Assembly: GCA_900095095.1 (NCBI GenBank)
Contig: FMBT01000303.1
Coordinates: 124,001 to 188,000, forward strand
Source: Fragilariopsis cylindrus CCMP1102
Lineage: Eukaryota > Bacillariophyta > Bacillariophyceae > Bacillariales > Bacillariaceae
DNA: 64,000 bases
Reading direction: 5' to 3'
Position numbers and translations under genes: made by a program. How positions within the stretch are numbered: position 1 is the first letter of the stretch; every line of letters starts with the position of its first letter. This document shows, piece after piece, positions 23,355 through 35,389 of this stretch. The notes under the pieces were generated by a model. That model saw nothing but the letters and a program-made list of their open reading frames with translations. It was not told where the DNA came from and did no database searches.

Positions 23355-24949
23355 CTACTGTATTTGCTTGGATGGATGGATTTGGTGTACATCCGAATAA
23401 AAGCGTTTAGTTTTTGAAATGGAAACAAACCCATCTGTTGATGATGCTCTCAATTCCGCTTCGTAATCATCAGAAGGAGCTACATATGCATCCTCAGCTG
23501 GTAATTGAGTCCAAAAGTCAGAGTCATCTCGGAGATATGGGTGGATGTATTCTAACGGTGCCAATACAGACGCCCCTAATGAATGAGACCGAGCTGGACT
23601 CCAACCACGTTCGGGATCCATGTTCGACAAACAGTCCTTAAATGGCATCTCTAACGTCATAGAAAGGCAATTGAAGCGGGTTGCAATCTGGTTAGTTGCC
23701 ACATTCAAATATTTACTAGCATCTTCAGGTGAATTGGGAGGAGGATACCCTATCTTTTGTTGCATGTCGCTGTTGGATCGTTGATATGCTGCCACAAATG
23801 CACCATGGAGAGATTCCATCCGCTTCCCCCAGTTAGGAGTCTTTTCTGCTCCACTGATGAAGTTGAAGGGGAGCTCTTCGTCACCATGAACATCTAAGAA
23901 AAAATCAACACCCGTTTCATCCATTTTCTTTAACACCGAATGAACTTCGGGGCTTCGTTCCAATGTGGGGGCTTCATAGAAACGTTTAGTATACCACTCT
24001 CTATTAAGATTAGCCCCACAGGCATTAGTCCGAAGATGACCACGAACAGCACCATCGGGGCACATCAAAGGGACGATGTAAAATGTGTACATATCCGTCA
24101 ATTTTTGAACTTGATCATCAACAACTCCATCTGAATCCAAACCCAGAAGACGAGTTAGCAGTCCTTCCGCATAATACCCTGCCATTGTCTCGCCGGGGTG
24201 TTGTCTATGAATGATCCAGCAAACCGTCTTTCCTTTACCTACCGTGATACAGTCTATATCTCGTCCATCCAAGCTTTGTCCCAAAGAAGTCGTACTCGCG
24301 TATTGACCACAACGAGAGATCAAGCCAAGATGACGAGAATAGGAGTAAGGTGGAAAATAAGAGAAAAATACACTTCCGTTTTGAGCGTGTTCATGTTCCC
24401 AGCTAAGTTGCCCATCGGAATAAATTGTGTCTTGGTTTCGTCGCCAAGAATCACTATCTTCAACGTTGTGAGTGTAGCAAACAGTACTGCCTGACAGAGA
24501 GAAAACAATATGAAGATAATAATATTAGATGAATATTCAGCACTGCAAAAAGATAAATCTAAGAACGAAGTTACCATACTTCTTTCGAATAGAATGATAA
24601 TAGAAAGATAATTGAGAGACTTACCAATCCAAGCTTCGGGGTAAGAGCTTGCCTCAGCATTTGCAATAACATATCTAATCTTGTGTTTCTTATTTTGCGG
24701 AGGGAATCCTAATCCATTGACGGTTGCACGGAATGAAAAATATTGCATATGCCCAATTTTTTCTAATTCCGTATAGATATCGGGCTTGATGTGTAGTATA
24801 ACATCGGTCGTATTGATGGGGTCATTTTCGTTGGGCTGAGTAGTAATTCCCTTGATATTTCCGCCGTCGAATGTGTCGCTGATGCTTATTTTTATAGAGA
24901 CATCGGCTGATAGCGACGATTTTTCTTCCATTGATAATACTGGTTCCAT
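23355..24949 (-). CDS. M14 zinc carboxypeptidase, cytosolic carboxypeptidase (CCP/AGBL) type
   Basis: Two exons, 24949-24625 and 24490-23355, give 486 aa with an intact frame. An N-terminal beta domain (FPPQNKKHKIRYVIANAEAS, SYPEAW, FFSYFPPYSYSRH) precedes the peptidase, as in the CCP subfamily. Catalytic features are complete: HPGE (zinc ligands His206 and Glu209), substrate-binding Asn-Arg in NLNREW (Arg272), third zinc ligand in DVHGDEE (His310) and the general base in SMTLEMPF (Glu389). CCPs remove C-terminal or side-chain glutamates from tubulin and other proteins. The size is closer to short forms such as CCP6 or bacterial M14D enzymes than to large CCP1. The substrate here is inferred only. 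There is no signal peptide, so it is probably cytosolic. Confidence 0.92.
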
Positions 24950-26317
24950 ATTTTTCTTGTCTATCTATTTACACAAATTGGTGATAGATAGGATCGTGTA
25001 CGGCGTTTGTATTTTGTTTCTGCAGTGTTTACAACTTATGTTAACTTTGAAGGTGGACTTTGGAAGTTGGCCATGAACAATGTCGATCGTTCGAATTGGC
25101 AGATTGTACGAAAATACAAATTGAAACAAAGGAGGTCACCCACCCGGCAAACTTGACTAGTTTGATTAAAATGTTACAAGACATCTTGCTCTCATAAGCT
25201 TTAATAAAATTCCACGTGGAATATAAACCTCGAAGTCTAGACAAATAATGTATGAATAATAATATGTATTACCGGTAGAAACTTAGCGAATGAATAACTA
25301 AATCACCTGACAGCGGGCGGCGGCAGGACGAAAATGGAAGCAAGAGAAGAGCAAAAACAAGCCAACAAACAACAAATCCATTACAAGTACAGTTATTATA
25401 GTTTACAAAGCTGTTGACTTTTTGAGGTTTGAGGCATCCACATTTATACATATTATATACGCATATTGGTGTATTCCAGCCTTCGGCGAAATATGACTCA
25501 CAGAGTCAAAACTCTCACTTGCTTTGCACAAAGCTCAAAACTGTATAGAGAACCATCATGTACAAGGGGAGAGGGGGGAGGGGGGGGGGGGGGTGATACA
25601 TACTTGCGCATTATGCTCCTCACTTTTGCACCTACCGTGAAAGATCCAAAATTTTATCCTGTATACAATTCAACATCGACAGAACATTCACTACAAGACC
25701 AAGATAAACTTTTCTCATTCTTGTATTTAGCACTATACTATGTCCATGTTTTGACCAACAATTGCATCTCCTGGCACACTCCTACATGCAGTAGTCCATG
25801 GCAATTTACTATAACAAAAGTACTGAAGGGCTCAAGATACAACACGAATTTCCTAACTGTCTTAGCATTTGCATTTGCTATTGCTATGCTAAAGCTACAG
25901 CTTCTTGACACACTATACAAATGGGATACTACCTACACTGAAAGTTGAAGATTAGGTTACATTCATCTTAAAATAGAGAAACAATATGATATACAATTTC
26001 TTAATATTTTACCCATAGTAGTATGGCTTAGATTTTCTTCATACTAACGCTATTAAAAGATTACAAGCAGTGATACAGCTGCAGGCTACTAGTTCAAGAT
26101 GTAGCTCTATACAGGTGTTTCGGAGTGGAATAGGATAAGGGAAATAATGAATCGAATCGAAAACGATTGTGGGCCTTTAACAAGATGGCACCAAGAAGCA
26201 CTGCTCTCAAACTTCATGTCCCAATCCCAAATAAGATGAAGCAGAAACAGATTCGGGAAAAATTTCCATTCTATTTTCGTTCGTCCCAGTAGCTAGTTAG
26301 AAGGAAGCAAATACAGA
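24950..26317. other. Intergenic region with G-rich tract
   Basis: AT-rich, with a purine run at 25566-25593 ending in 14 G that could form a G-quadruplex. Open frames at 25466-25948 and its antisense lack protein features and are not called. Confidence 0.55.
25566..25593 (+). repeat. G-rich tract, potential G-quadruplex
   Basis: Four to six G separated by single A or GA, then 14 G (25580-25593). Confidence 0.7.
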
Positions 26318-27584
26318 TCAATTTGACTGGCGGCGTTTGCGATTAGATTCCGCAGTAATTATATCTGTTGACATCAATGTTGACGTCTTCGTAGTAGTAG
26401 TAGTAGTAGTAGTAGTAGCAGCAGCAGTAGTAGTTGTAGTAGTAGAAGTTGCTGCGGATGCTTGCGGAAGGCGCTCCAACCGATCCATTGATGTAGCTTT
26501 GTATATGAGTGCTCTAAGGGATGCTTTGTTTCCAGGGGAATGCGAATGCTTTTGCATCGTTGTCAGACGCTTTTTTGCGTTCTGCAAATGGGTCTTGAAG
26601 AAGCAGCGGATACGATCCCGAAGTTTCTTATCATCAAAGCATTCTGCAAACTCATGTCCATGTTTCATCGCAGTCTCTCTCGATCTTTTCACCAAGGCGT
26701 TGTTGAATGCTTGTTGTTTCTTGCTCTGACGTTGCTGCGTTGAAAGTTCGTAGTAGTGTCCCATGGATTCATATAAAATTTGCTCACACGGAGGGTAGTC
26801 CTTCCAGAAAAATCCTTCTCCGATTATTCGCGGTAAAGGTTCTGTACTCTCCTTGGTGTTTTCCTTAGCTTGACGTTGTAGTGCCATGCAGAGTATTAGT
26901 TTTTTGTACAGAGGTTGAGAAACAAGAATCTGCACAAAAGGATCGTCCATATCTGCTGGTGCAGTTTGTGTCGATAATTGCATGGAATCACTCGATCCAG
27001 GATCACTCAATCGCCTGCTACCATTATCACTAGATCGGTTAGTTTCATTATGATATCGAAAGGGAGGGTTGACGTAAGCTTCGTTGTAGCCTCCTGTTCG
27101 GGGATGAGTGACAGTCTTAGGCTTTTTTCGTTCTGGAGGGTGCGGAGTTGCAATTTGATCCGCTGATATTAATTATTCAACAAGAGACAGAGAATGTGAC
27201 ATAGAGACGAATGTTAGTTAGTCGGCCGTAATCTTACAATAACAAAATACAGATTTACAGAAATTGTGGTGGAAACGCACCTGCACCCAGCATCCGTTCG
27301 AAGCAAAGGGTGATAGGGCTCCTGAACGGAACATTAGTACGTCGACGATGATTGGGAGTATAATCTTTTCTTTTTTTGACATAGGCGATAGACTGCATCG
27401 AATTAGAAGAAAATGTATGATGCTTAGATCGTTTTTCGGTACTACTTGACATATTCAAATCATTACCATGATCATTATTGATGCCGCTGTCGCCACCAAC
27501 ATTACCAGAATGGTTCAAAGACCGATCTCCCAAAGGCTTTTGCCGATTATTCAAATTACTGCTGTTCATCATTCCAAAACTCAT
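26318..27584 (-). CDS. Unknown protein with Thr-rich tail
   Basis: Exons 27584-27281 and 27162-26318 give 382 aa. The ATG at 27584 was chosen because it is the first Met in frame of a normal-looking N-terminus ([15 protein letters not shown]); the frame runs open further upstream without a Met context. I do not recognise the family. The centre contains [23 protein letters not shown] and a [20 protein letters not shown] stretch that looks folded, followed by a Lys/Arg-rich helical region ([19 protein letters not shown]). Near the C-terminus a (TAG)n microsatellite (26395-26430 on the plus strand) encodes a Thr/Ala tract. The tail RKRRQSN is basic. It is probably nuclear or cytoplasmic. The opposite-strand frame over the microsatellite (poly-Val) is an artefact. 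Confidence 0.7.
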
Positions 27585-28153
27585 TGTTACAGTTGATATA
27601 TACGATACTATTTTCTTCCTGTGTAAAAATCTGCCACCACATGCATGTAAAATTATGTGCGCTTGGCTTCGTTGTGGCTTTGCATGATGGATCGGATGGA
27701 TGTTCGTTTTTATTTTAGAATTTTTGTACCTACTATTCTCACTTTTCTCGCTGTAAAAACCTGCATCCATAATTTATTTATTTAAAGAGATTTGGAAGTG
27801 GTACTGTATTATTGAGCATGTAACGGATTTTTTTTTTGCGAGCAAGGCGGTGCGTCGAAAATAGATGTCGGTTTACTCACTCACTCGATGTCGTTTTTTT
27901 AATTATCATGATCGCCGAACACAATTTTTACTCTCAATCAATCGTGGTACTACGTTCAAATACCGTAACAAACATACCTCACGAAGATCACCAGCTAAAC
28001 TATATAAGCATCTTCATACCTTCTAGAAAATCGAGCAATTTAAATTGAACGTCAGCGGTTATCTCTTCTTTACTTGTAAGGCAAATAGTACAACCAAAAA
28101 CAACAAAAGAAAAGAGGGAGTAACGAGTAACGATTAACTCTTTCTACCTTGAT
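27585..28153. other. Divergent intergenic region
   Basis: Upstream DNA of the Thr-rich protein gene (-) and the NhaC-like antiporter (+). No motif stands out. Confidence 0.55.
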
Positions 28154-31100
28154 ATGACAGTGTTACGACGACGTCCCTTGGTTGATGTGATAAAAACATG
28201 TGGGCTTCTACTAGTATTGTCTTCTATATCTATAGTAACAGCTGCAGCTGCAGTCGGAGGAGGTATTTCGATTGTACCAGATGAGTCGTCATTATCCCTA
28301 CGTCTGATTGACGTCGAGACAAAGATATCTCCAATCTCTACCCTTTTTATAAACAAGAAGGCGTCGGTAATCGTGGAAGGATTGGTTTGGTCGTCGTACA
28401 ATGAACAAAATACCACTCAAGGCAATACAAGTATCGAATCGAATCAATTAATATATTCGACTTGGATAAATGGACATCAAGTATCCAATGGAACTGTCAG
28501 GCTATCACAAAGTTGGAGCAATAATAATAATAATAATAATAATAATAGTATCACGGTAGAGCTTCCATCATCTATTGATGTGGGTGTGATAGAAGCAAAC
28601 GACGGTGGATCCAACTCAATTCGTGTTGTATTCAGTAACGGTTATACCGAATCTTCCACAACTTTAATTGTGCGATCTTATCGACAATGGATATCGAGTA
28701 TTCCAATTCTTATTGCATTTGGACTCTTTTTGGTCTTTAAAGTTCATATGATCTATTCTTTATTTATTGCCATGATTATTGGATCCTCGATTGTTGAAGG
28801 ATCGATCATTGATGGATTCAGAGCAGTGTTCAACACTTATGTTCTACAGGCCGCTTCCGATAGCGCCCATGTTTCAATGTAAGCTTATACAAGTATCTAT
28901 CACAAAACAAGTTTGTGGTGCTAATTTCAATGTCTATATTATATCATATTATATTACTATAAACAGCTGAGAACTAAATATCTTCCGTTCTACTCTTCCT
29001 TCCTTTTTAATCAGTCTTCTTTTCATTGTGGGTATTTCTGCTTTTATTTCAATGGTTAAAAGAAGTGGGGGGACAGCTGCAGTGATGAAGGCGATAAAAC
29101 ATCATTCTTCCAAAACTAGAGTCGCACAGCTTGGCATATTCATTACCGGTATGTTCATATTTTTTGACCCATACGTCAGCATAATGGTCGTCGGTAAAGT
29201 ATTTGGCTCAATTTTGAAAGGATTTCCTCTTTCGGCCGAAAAGGTGTCATTTCTTATTGATACAACAGCCATGCCAGTAGCTAGCATCTTTCCAGAATCT
29301 AGTTGGATCATGTTCGCTGCGGATCTCATCCAGAAAGAGATTGATGATAATGCTATCGAATTGAGCGATATCAGTGGGTATTCTATCGTCCTTTCAACAA
29401 TTAAGTACCAATTTTACCCAATATTTATACTCGGGCTCATTGCATTACAGCTCTTTACAGGACGCGAAATGGGACCAATCCTAGAAGCCGAGAATCAATC
29501 GCGACTAAATTATAACACGAAAGATCAGAGAATCGAAGGTCTTGCATCAGAAAAATCGGAGCGCTCGTGGAACTGGTATGTTCCTGTTCTGATTCTTAAC
29601 ATCTTCTTATGGTTTGCTTTTAGTCAGTTCGATATTAACCTTACTAAAGGAAACCAGGAATCAGGTTTCGTACCTACAACATGGGTGACAAGTACAATGG
29701 CCACAATTGTTCTCACGCAGATCTTTTTCCTCCTTCAGAAGAGAAATGGCAACTTGTGCTGTCTTGGGGATTACTTCAATGGTTCTGACGAAAACAGGAT
29801 TGCTTTTTTGACTGATACATTTCCATCCGCATCTGGATCTGCGTCAATCCCTTTTGATCCCTCCTCGAGATCTGAAGACTCCGAAGATTTTTACTTCAAA
29901 AGCACCGAAAGGGATCATCAAAAGACTCTTGACATGCATAGAGAAGAGATGAACGAACTGGAAGAAAAGTGTGGCTTTGGTTGCTTAAGAGAAGAATCGT
30001 TGCTAAGTCTACAGGAGGGTGTAGAATGTTTGGTGCATGGTACAACTAATGCTATCCATGCCATTATCTCCCTTATCTTTGCTTGGGCAACTGGTTATGT
30101 ATATAAGGCGCTTGGAATTGATCGTGTGGTTGTATCTTGGATTTTAAGCGATGCCATTTCAACAGAAGCATTGCCAATCGTTGTATTTCTTGTGGCATTC
30201 CTTCTTTCTTTAATTATTGGCTCTTCGTGGTGCACTATTTCTATATTGATCCCCGGAGCAGTAGGCCCGCTAGTTGAATCGCTGGGTGATTCTGAGGTCA
30301 TGATACTAGTTCTAGCGTCTATTCTCAGTGGTGCGGCAGCTGGTGATCACATTGGACCTTTCTCAGAAACAACAATACTTTCTGCTCTTGTCACGGGAAC
30401 GTCAGTGCACCGGCACTTTGTCACTCAAGCACCATATGCAATCTTCGTGATGTTGCTCAGTCTTTTGGTTGGAACAGTACCAACATCCTTTGGCGCTTAT
30501 CCTGGCTTCGTATGCTTTATCTTAGGATTCGTCGTATTGATCGTATTTGTGATATTTGCGTGTCGACAGGTAAAGAGATACCAGGTCAGTTCAGAACAAT
30601 CGCAAGATGAACCGATCGCTCGAATTATACACTCAATGTTATGTCCAGAAAGAATAGTATGTGACGAAAGCTTAGATCATCAACAGTTAGTAGTAGAAAG
30701 TCAATCTGATGAGTTTCTGGGAAAAGAGAATCAACATTCGAATTTTAATGAAACTTCTGCCATAAGCACTTTACAGGAAGGAACCGAGATCGTGAAAATT
30801 GGGAACGAAACTTCTTTCGTTCATGGGCATACTCTTCAATCTTTCAAGACCAAGTTACAGGAAATTAATGACGAGGAAGGTGACCCAATTTTAGGACTTG
30901 TGGAAGATGGTATATTACCAGAAAACTTCAGAAGCGAACTCAAGAGTCCAGCACAAGGTCACAGCTCAAATAACCCTAATAGTGGTCAAAAATTGACAGA
31001 TGAATCGCCACCAGAAGACTACGAAAATAAGAAGCGTATAATCGAAGCAACAATTAAAAAAGCTGAAAAGGATGGGAACATATTCTCTGATTCTCTTAGA

Positions 31101-31604
31101 GTTTTCCTTCGTACAGCAGAGCAAAAGTTAGGAAACATTATGGAAGACGGAAATGCGGAAATTGCTGGATCTACAAGCGCAGATAGTAGTGGTGAAGATT
31201 CGTTGGATAATCTAATGTCGGACATAGCGGCCAAGGGCTGGAGAGCGAGATTTAATAATTTGCTGGGAGATAGTGCCGAAACGGTGACGAGCGCTGGAGA
31301 AGAGTACACTACGGATGGATCCGATAGTTTTTTGGCAACTGATGACTCTGCAACAGCAACGTCTTATTCTTCAGCTGGTAACGCCCAGTCTTCTTTCTAC
31401 TCCGCCAATGGCGACGCAACTTCTTTAGGATCAACATCTACTGGACCCTCAGCATATTCAACAGGAATCTCTACATTGCAAAATCCTCTTCAATTCAACA
31501 AATCAAGGAAAGCTTTACAGGCTTGGACTGATAACGAAGAATCATCTTCAGGCGCTGATGACGATTGTACTGAAACTGGCGATTACACCAAAGCATCCTT
31601 CTAG
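28154..31604 (+). CDS. NhaC-family Na+/H+ antiporter with long cytosolic tail
   Basis: Exons 28154-28878 and 29015-31604 give 1,104 aa, intact. A signal-like helix (TCGLLLVLSSISIVTAAAAV) is followed by an extracellular or lumenal Ser/Asn-rich domain of about 150 residues with an Asn run (AATAAT repeats), then the transporter domain from about residue 185. Recognisable NhaC-type segments include IIGSSIVEGSIIDGFRAVFN, ILLFIVGISAFISMVKRSGG, FFDPYVSIMVVG and GDHIGPFSETTILSALVTG. A soluble acidic loop of about 100 residues splits the membrane domain. The last 330 residues form an acidic, Ser-rich tail with no known domain. The family exchanges Na+ for H+. Cellular membrane and ion preference cannot be told from sequence. 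Confidence 0.9.
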
Positions 31605-32135
31605 GACCATTTAGCTTTGGGAAGAAAAACCGCATGCGGAGCGTTCCACTCACGATGAAATTTTCGACATAATAATTTAATTATGAATATTTATATACAT
31701 TTCACACACACTACATCCATACACACCAAACTTGTGTCAAGATATTTTAGATATCTATTACGATGGTTTTTTTTCATCCGCAATCCGAGGAGTATATGTA
31801 TAATTTCCTTTTTACGGCTACAACATTTGAGGTGCCAATCTAATTGGCATTGTTCATTCATTCCATTCTGAAGTTCAGAATTGTCCAATGAACGCATTGT
31901 TTACTACTATTACTACTACTACTACTACTACTGCTAACAAATGAAGCTGATTATCTTTAGGTTGCAAACAACACAAACCTAGAAAAAAGGGAATACGATT
32001 CATCCATTAATTTATTTTTGTTAGTACTTATTTATTCGTGTGCGCTTGTCATACGAGTTTTCACTGTCCATTTTACTATACCTTGTATTGAAAGTCAGAA
32101 GTAGACCAACTCTTATCAGTATACATGATATACAT
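31605..32135. other. Convergent intergenic region
   Basis: 3' regions of the antiporter and proteasome genes. It includes a short ACT/CTA microsatellite near 31906-31932. No gene was seen. Confidence 0.6.
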
Positions 32136-32945
32136 TTAATCACGTTTTAAAGCGAAGAAACTAGTTTCAATTCCATCCTTTGTAATAACTGAAATCTCGA
32201 CTTGATCACCTGTGTAAATGTCTCTCTCCCCACAAGAAAGAAAAGCATCCTTGACGATTTCTACAACCTCTTCTTTTGGTAGGTCTCTTTTCTCATCTAA
32301 ACGATTTCGATGAGCGATGACGTTGTCCAAGAGAGGGATGATGTATGCCTGGCCACTACCTGTTGCCGTTACTGGCGTTCGTTCGAAGCTTCCGATAGCA
32401 TCATAGGAATATACTGCCCCCTTACCCTCTTCGTCAATCCCACCAAAGACATTAAAGGCATAGTACGGGAAGAAGCGTTTGTAATACAAAGTATTCCCGA
32501 GCATCTGTGCTACGGCAGGTGTCGACATGGTCTTTCGGTGGTTGTGAAGGTACATTTTCATCTTGATGTCCAACACAGAACGCAGTTGATCAACATCGGT
32601 TTTACATCCGGCACTACCCAAAATACATTTACCGGACAATGGATGAAGTTTGCTCATATTCCGTGAGAGAATTTCATACCCAGAACTTAGTCGAGTATCC
32701 GCAGCAATCACGGCATAATCAGGACCAGCAATTGCAACACAAGTCCCACCGTTGAAATCGTACGGACTAAACCGACGTTCGTAGGGATTCTCAGTAACAC
32801 CGTGGTCAATTTTTCCAAGCGATGCATTTGGCCCCTCAGAGTTGTGGATTAGACCCTCCTGACGACGTTGATCCAACGTGGATGTGTTTGCGCCAGAGCG
32901 GAGAGGTTTCCTTTTGGGCGGCATATGCATTCCAGCTTCCATCAT
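32136..32945 (-). CDS. 20S proteasome subunit beta type-1 (beta-6)
   Basis: Single exon of 269 aa from the Met pair at 32945. Upstream codons are in-frame TTTC repeats, so the start is uncertain by a few residues; downstream Met at GMHM is an alternative. The core matches PSMB1: [64 protein letters not shown] and [12 protein letters not shown]. Beta-6 is one of the non-catalytic beta subunits: no Thr1 follows a Gly at the processed N-terminus. It assembles in the beta ring of the 20S core in cytosol and nucleus. The N-terminal extension of about 50 residues before RFSPY is longer than in human PSMB1 and Lys/Arg-rich. Confidence 0.95.
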   Translation of the reverse strand: MMEAGMHMPPKRKPLRSGANTSTLDQRRQEGLIHNSEGPNASLGKIDHGVTENPYERRFSPYDFNGGTCVAIAGPDYAVIAADTRLSSGYEILSRNMSKLHPLSGKCILGSAGCKTDVDQLRSVLDIKMKMYLHNHRKTMSTPAVAQMLGNTLYYKRFFPYYAFNVFGGIDEEGKGAVYSYDAIGSFERTPVTATGSGQAYIIPLLDNVIAHRNRLDEKRDLPKEEVVEIVKDAFLSCGERDIYTGDQVEISVITKDGIETSFFALKRD

Positions 32946-34205
32946 TTTTCTTTCTTTCTTTCTTTCTTTCACGCAATGCGGTACTGTCTAGTATTTTTAA
33001 GCGATACGGAAGAATGTACTTTTTTATTGTTATTCTTGTTATTGTTATTGTTATTGTTGTTACTTGTTGTGTGTCGCGTGTCGTCGGTAGTGAGTAAAAG
33101 TTAGTTGTAAAGTTTTACTGTACGCGACAACGTGAAAAAAAAATTCTTCCTTATGCATCGATTTAGATCGTCCATTGTGAGTCTTGTGAGTCTGCGAGTC
33201 ATGAATTACAAATACATAATAGTAGTATCGTGTACTGTGTATATTGAATACAGTACTGCTACATCATTGTCGAATGCCACCTATCATAATATTACTATTG
33301 TATGCATGCACGATGATGGAACTTATTTCATCTTCCTTGTACTATTTATTGACAAGTTCATAGAGGCTGATGTATGATAGTTGCGGTGAATATTTGTAGT
33401 TTCTCTACAACAAACATCTGAGAAATGAACAAAGATCAAGTTTTATTTCTATTCATGTGACATGCCATCTCTTCTATCTAAAAGCATTCGTCAGACCAAT
33501 TTGGCCAGAACACACATTGCCAAAAAAGTGGAATAATCCAAGAGATCACACAAAACAGAATTTCAAAGGCAGAGATGAGTCATCTTCTTAGTTGAGAGGA
33601 AACACGAAAGAAGAATTTATGCTAGTCCAATCAATGTATTGTTATGTTATATCCATCCATCCAAAATACATCAAAGAAGGTTGGTTGTTGGTTGGTATTC
33701 CAGTGAAAATCAAACAAGATAATTTGGTGTTGAACTTCTTTGGCTAGTGTGTGTGCATCATTTCCATCATTAAGCTATATTGTGCACTACTAATTGCATC
33801 AGGGTGGAGATCTACATCTACACTGTACAATTGGAATAGTAATATCATATTATCATATAGTTAGTCTATATATCTTTACTTTAGCTGTTGTAACAATGAT
33901 TTGTAAACTTTTATTCTGTCAAAATTTTGATTGTGCCAAACTCAAAACAGCCTCAAGAACATTGCTGAAGCTTTTGACATTATAAAGTTATAGTCATGCA
34001 AAACGTTCAATGTGTCGTACGTATCGTAAGTGGTAGACGCCGTCATAAAACAATATATTTATTTGTATTTATACACCAATCTCATTCTTCAATGCCTAGC
34101 TGAAATAAAGACGTCGATTGATATCCCTCCCGCAACCGAAGACTGTTTCTACTGTAGAGATTTAGAGATCGATCATTCCATTTCACGCAGTTTCAAGTTC
34201 TCATC
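32946..34205. other. Intergenic region, no feature seen
   Basis: Begins with TTTC and TTATTG short repeats just upstream of the proteasome gene (32947-33060). The rest is AT-rich without recognisable genes or RNAs. Confidence 0.55.
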
Positions 34206-34703
34206 TCACATCCCAAACATTGCTGCGACTACCGTACGTAATCAAAAAGGGGAATTGTCAGACATTCAGTTAAAAAGAAAAAACAACGATGCAAAGATAT
34301 GACACCTGAACGAAGTTCTGTATATCATGCACGTACCTTTACTTCCAGCATCCATTTCGTTTTCCTCCGATGGCATTAATTCATCTCTTGCCTGCATCAT
34401 AGCTTCCTGTGTTGACATCCCTTGCGATCGCAACTCCTTAAATCTACGCGTCACAAGTTGATGAACTGGATCCATAGACGGATGCTTAGTTTTCTTATTT
34501 TTAAAACTGTCGTTTCCCCCTGCTGACTGACCACACACTTTTTTGTGACCCTCCTTCCAGTGTTTTTTCTGACATTCCGCATCGTGATAAAAAACACTTT
34601 TACAACGAGAACACTTCTTCATCTTAATCTCTGTGCCGCTAGACGCATCTTGGCTGGGCGGGAGACCACAGTAGGCACAAGTTTTTTTCAATCCTGTCTC
34701 CAT
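34206..34703 (-). CDS. Small MYND-type zinc-finger protein
   Basis: Exon 1, 34703-34337, ends at a good donor (GTACGT). A likely short last exon, 34228-34206, adds only a few residues (VAAMFGM) and gives 129 aa. The finger is clear: CAYC (Cys9, Cys12), CSRC (Cys31, Cys34), CQKKHW (Cys44, His48), His53 and Cys57. The position that is usually Cys after Tyr is His40 here (FYHDAEC). The helical remainder (VHQLVTRRFKELRSQG, then STQEAMMQARDELM) has no known domain. MYND fingers bind proline-rich peptides. The second exon is an inference; an alternative acceptor 5 bases on also works in frame only with a different join. Confidence 0.72.
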
Positions 34704-34822
34704 TCTATTCGTCGCAATCTCTCTACTCTCTCTTCACAACACAACCTATGACAACTTAGACAACACACTAGCTTGTTTGATTGTTTAAATGGTACTATGA
34801 GGAGCGAGAGGGGATTTTGAAT

Positions 34823-35233
34823 ATGCATAAACGCGATTATTCTCGAAAGTGTCGTAGTATTTCGTACAGTACTGTAATCAATGTCGTTTGTTGAATTGTG
34901 CGTCCTTCAACCGAACGTAATCAGTCGTGGAAAGACGAAAATAAAGAACGAAAAGAGAATAGAAGAAAATACAAGACAACAAGAAGGCAGAAGAAACGAA
35001 AATAAAGAACGAAAAGACAGTAGAAGAAAAGAAAATACAGGACAACAAGAAGGCAGAAGAAACGAAAAGAAAGTAGAAGAGAAGAAAATACGGGATGAGA
35101 GGAAAAGAAAAAGAGAAGAAGAAAATAAAACAAAGGTAAGATTATATATTACAACATAATGTAGTGAATGTTTGTATCATATTCTATTATACTCTAACCC
35201 GTTTGGTTATGCATAAACGCGATTTTCGAAAGT
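34823..35233. repeat. Direct repeats flanking a purine-rich tandem repeat
   Basis: ATGCATAAACGCGATT followed by a TTCGAAAGT-like string occurs at 34823-34850 and again at 35209-35233, both on the plus strand. Between them, about 34930-35130 is nearly pure purine with imperfect copies of AGAAGGCAGAAGAAACGAAA. The 92-codon open frame across it (Lys/Glu/Arg) looks like a product of base composition, although it ends at a donor-like GTAAGATT. Confidence 0.55.
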
Positions 35234-35389
35234 TTGGTTCAGTCACGAGCTATTTTATGATTTTAATTTATAATACATTATGTACCGTAGGGCCGTGGAT
35301 TCAATTTATTTTATTTTATAATAGCTAGCTAGAGTAGGAGTAAGCTTTTTTTAATTTTTTACAACTAAGCAAGCTATGTTATTGCCGAG

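Noticed and set aside
25466-25948. 160-codon plus-strand frame across the G-rich tract
   Set aside because: Contains a poly-Gly run from the G tract and no domain; opposite strand also open.
26337-26729. Poly-Val/Ala plus-strand frame
   Set aside because: Antisense reading of the Thr-encoding microsatellite in the minus-strand gene.
34881-35159. Lys/Glu/Arg-rich plus-strand frame as a gene
   Set aside because: Explained by purine-only tandem repeats. The donor-like GTAAGATT at its end has no convincing partner exon before the next gene.
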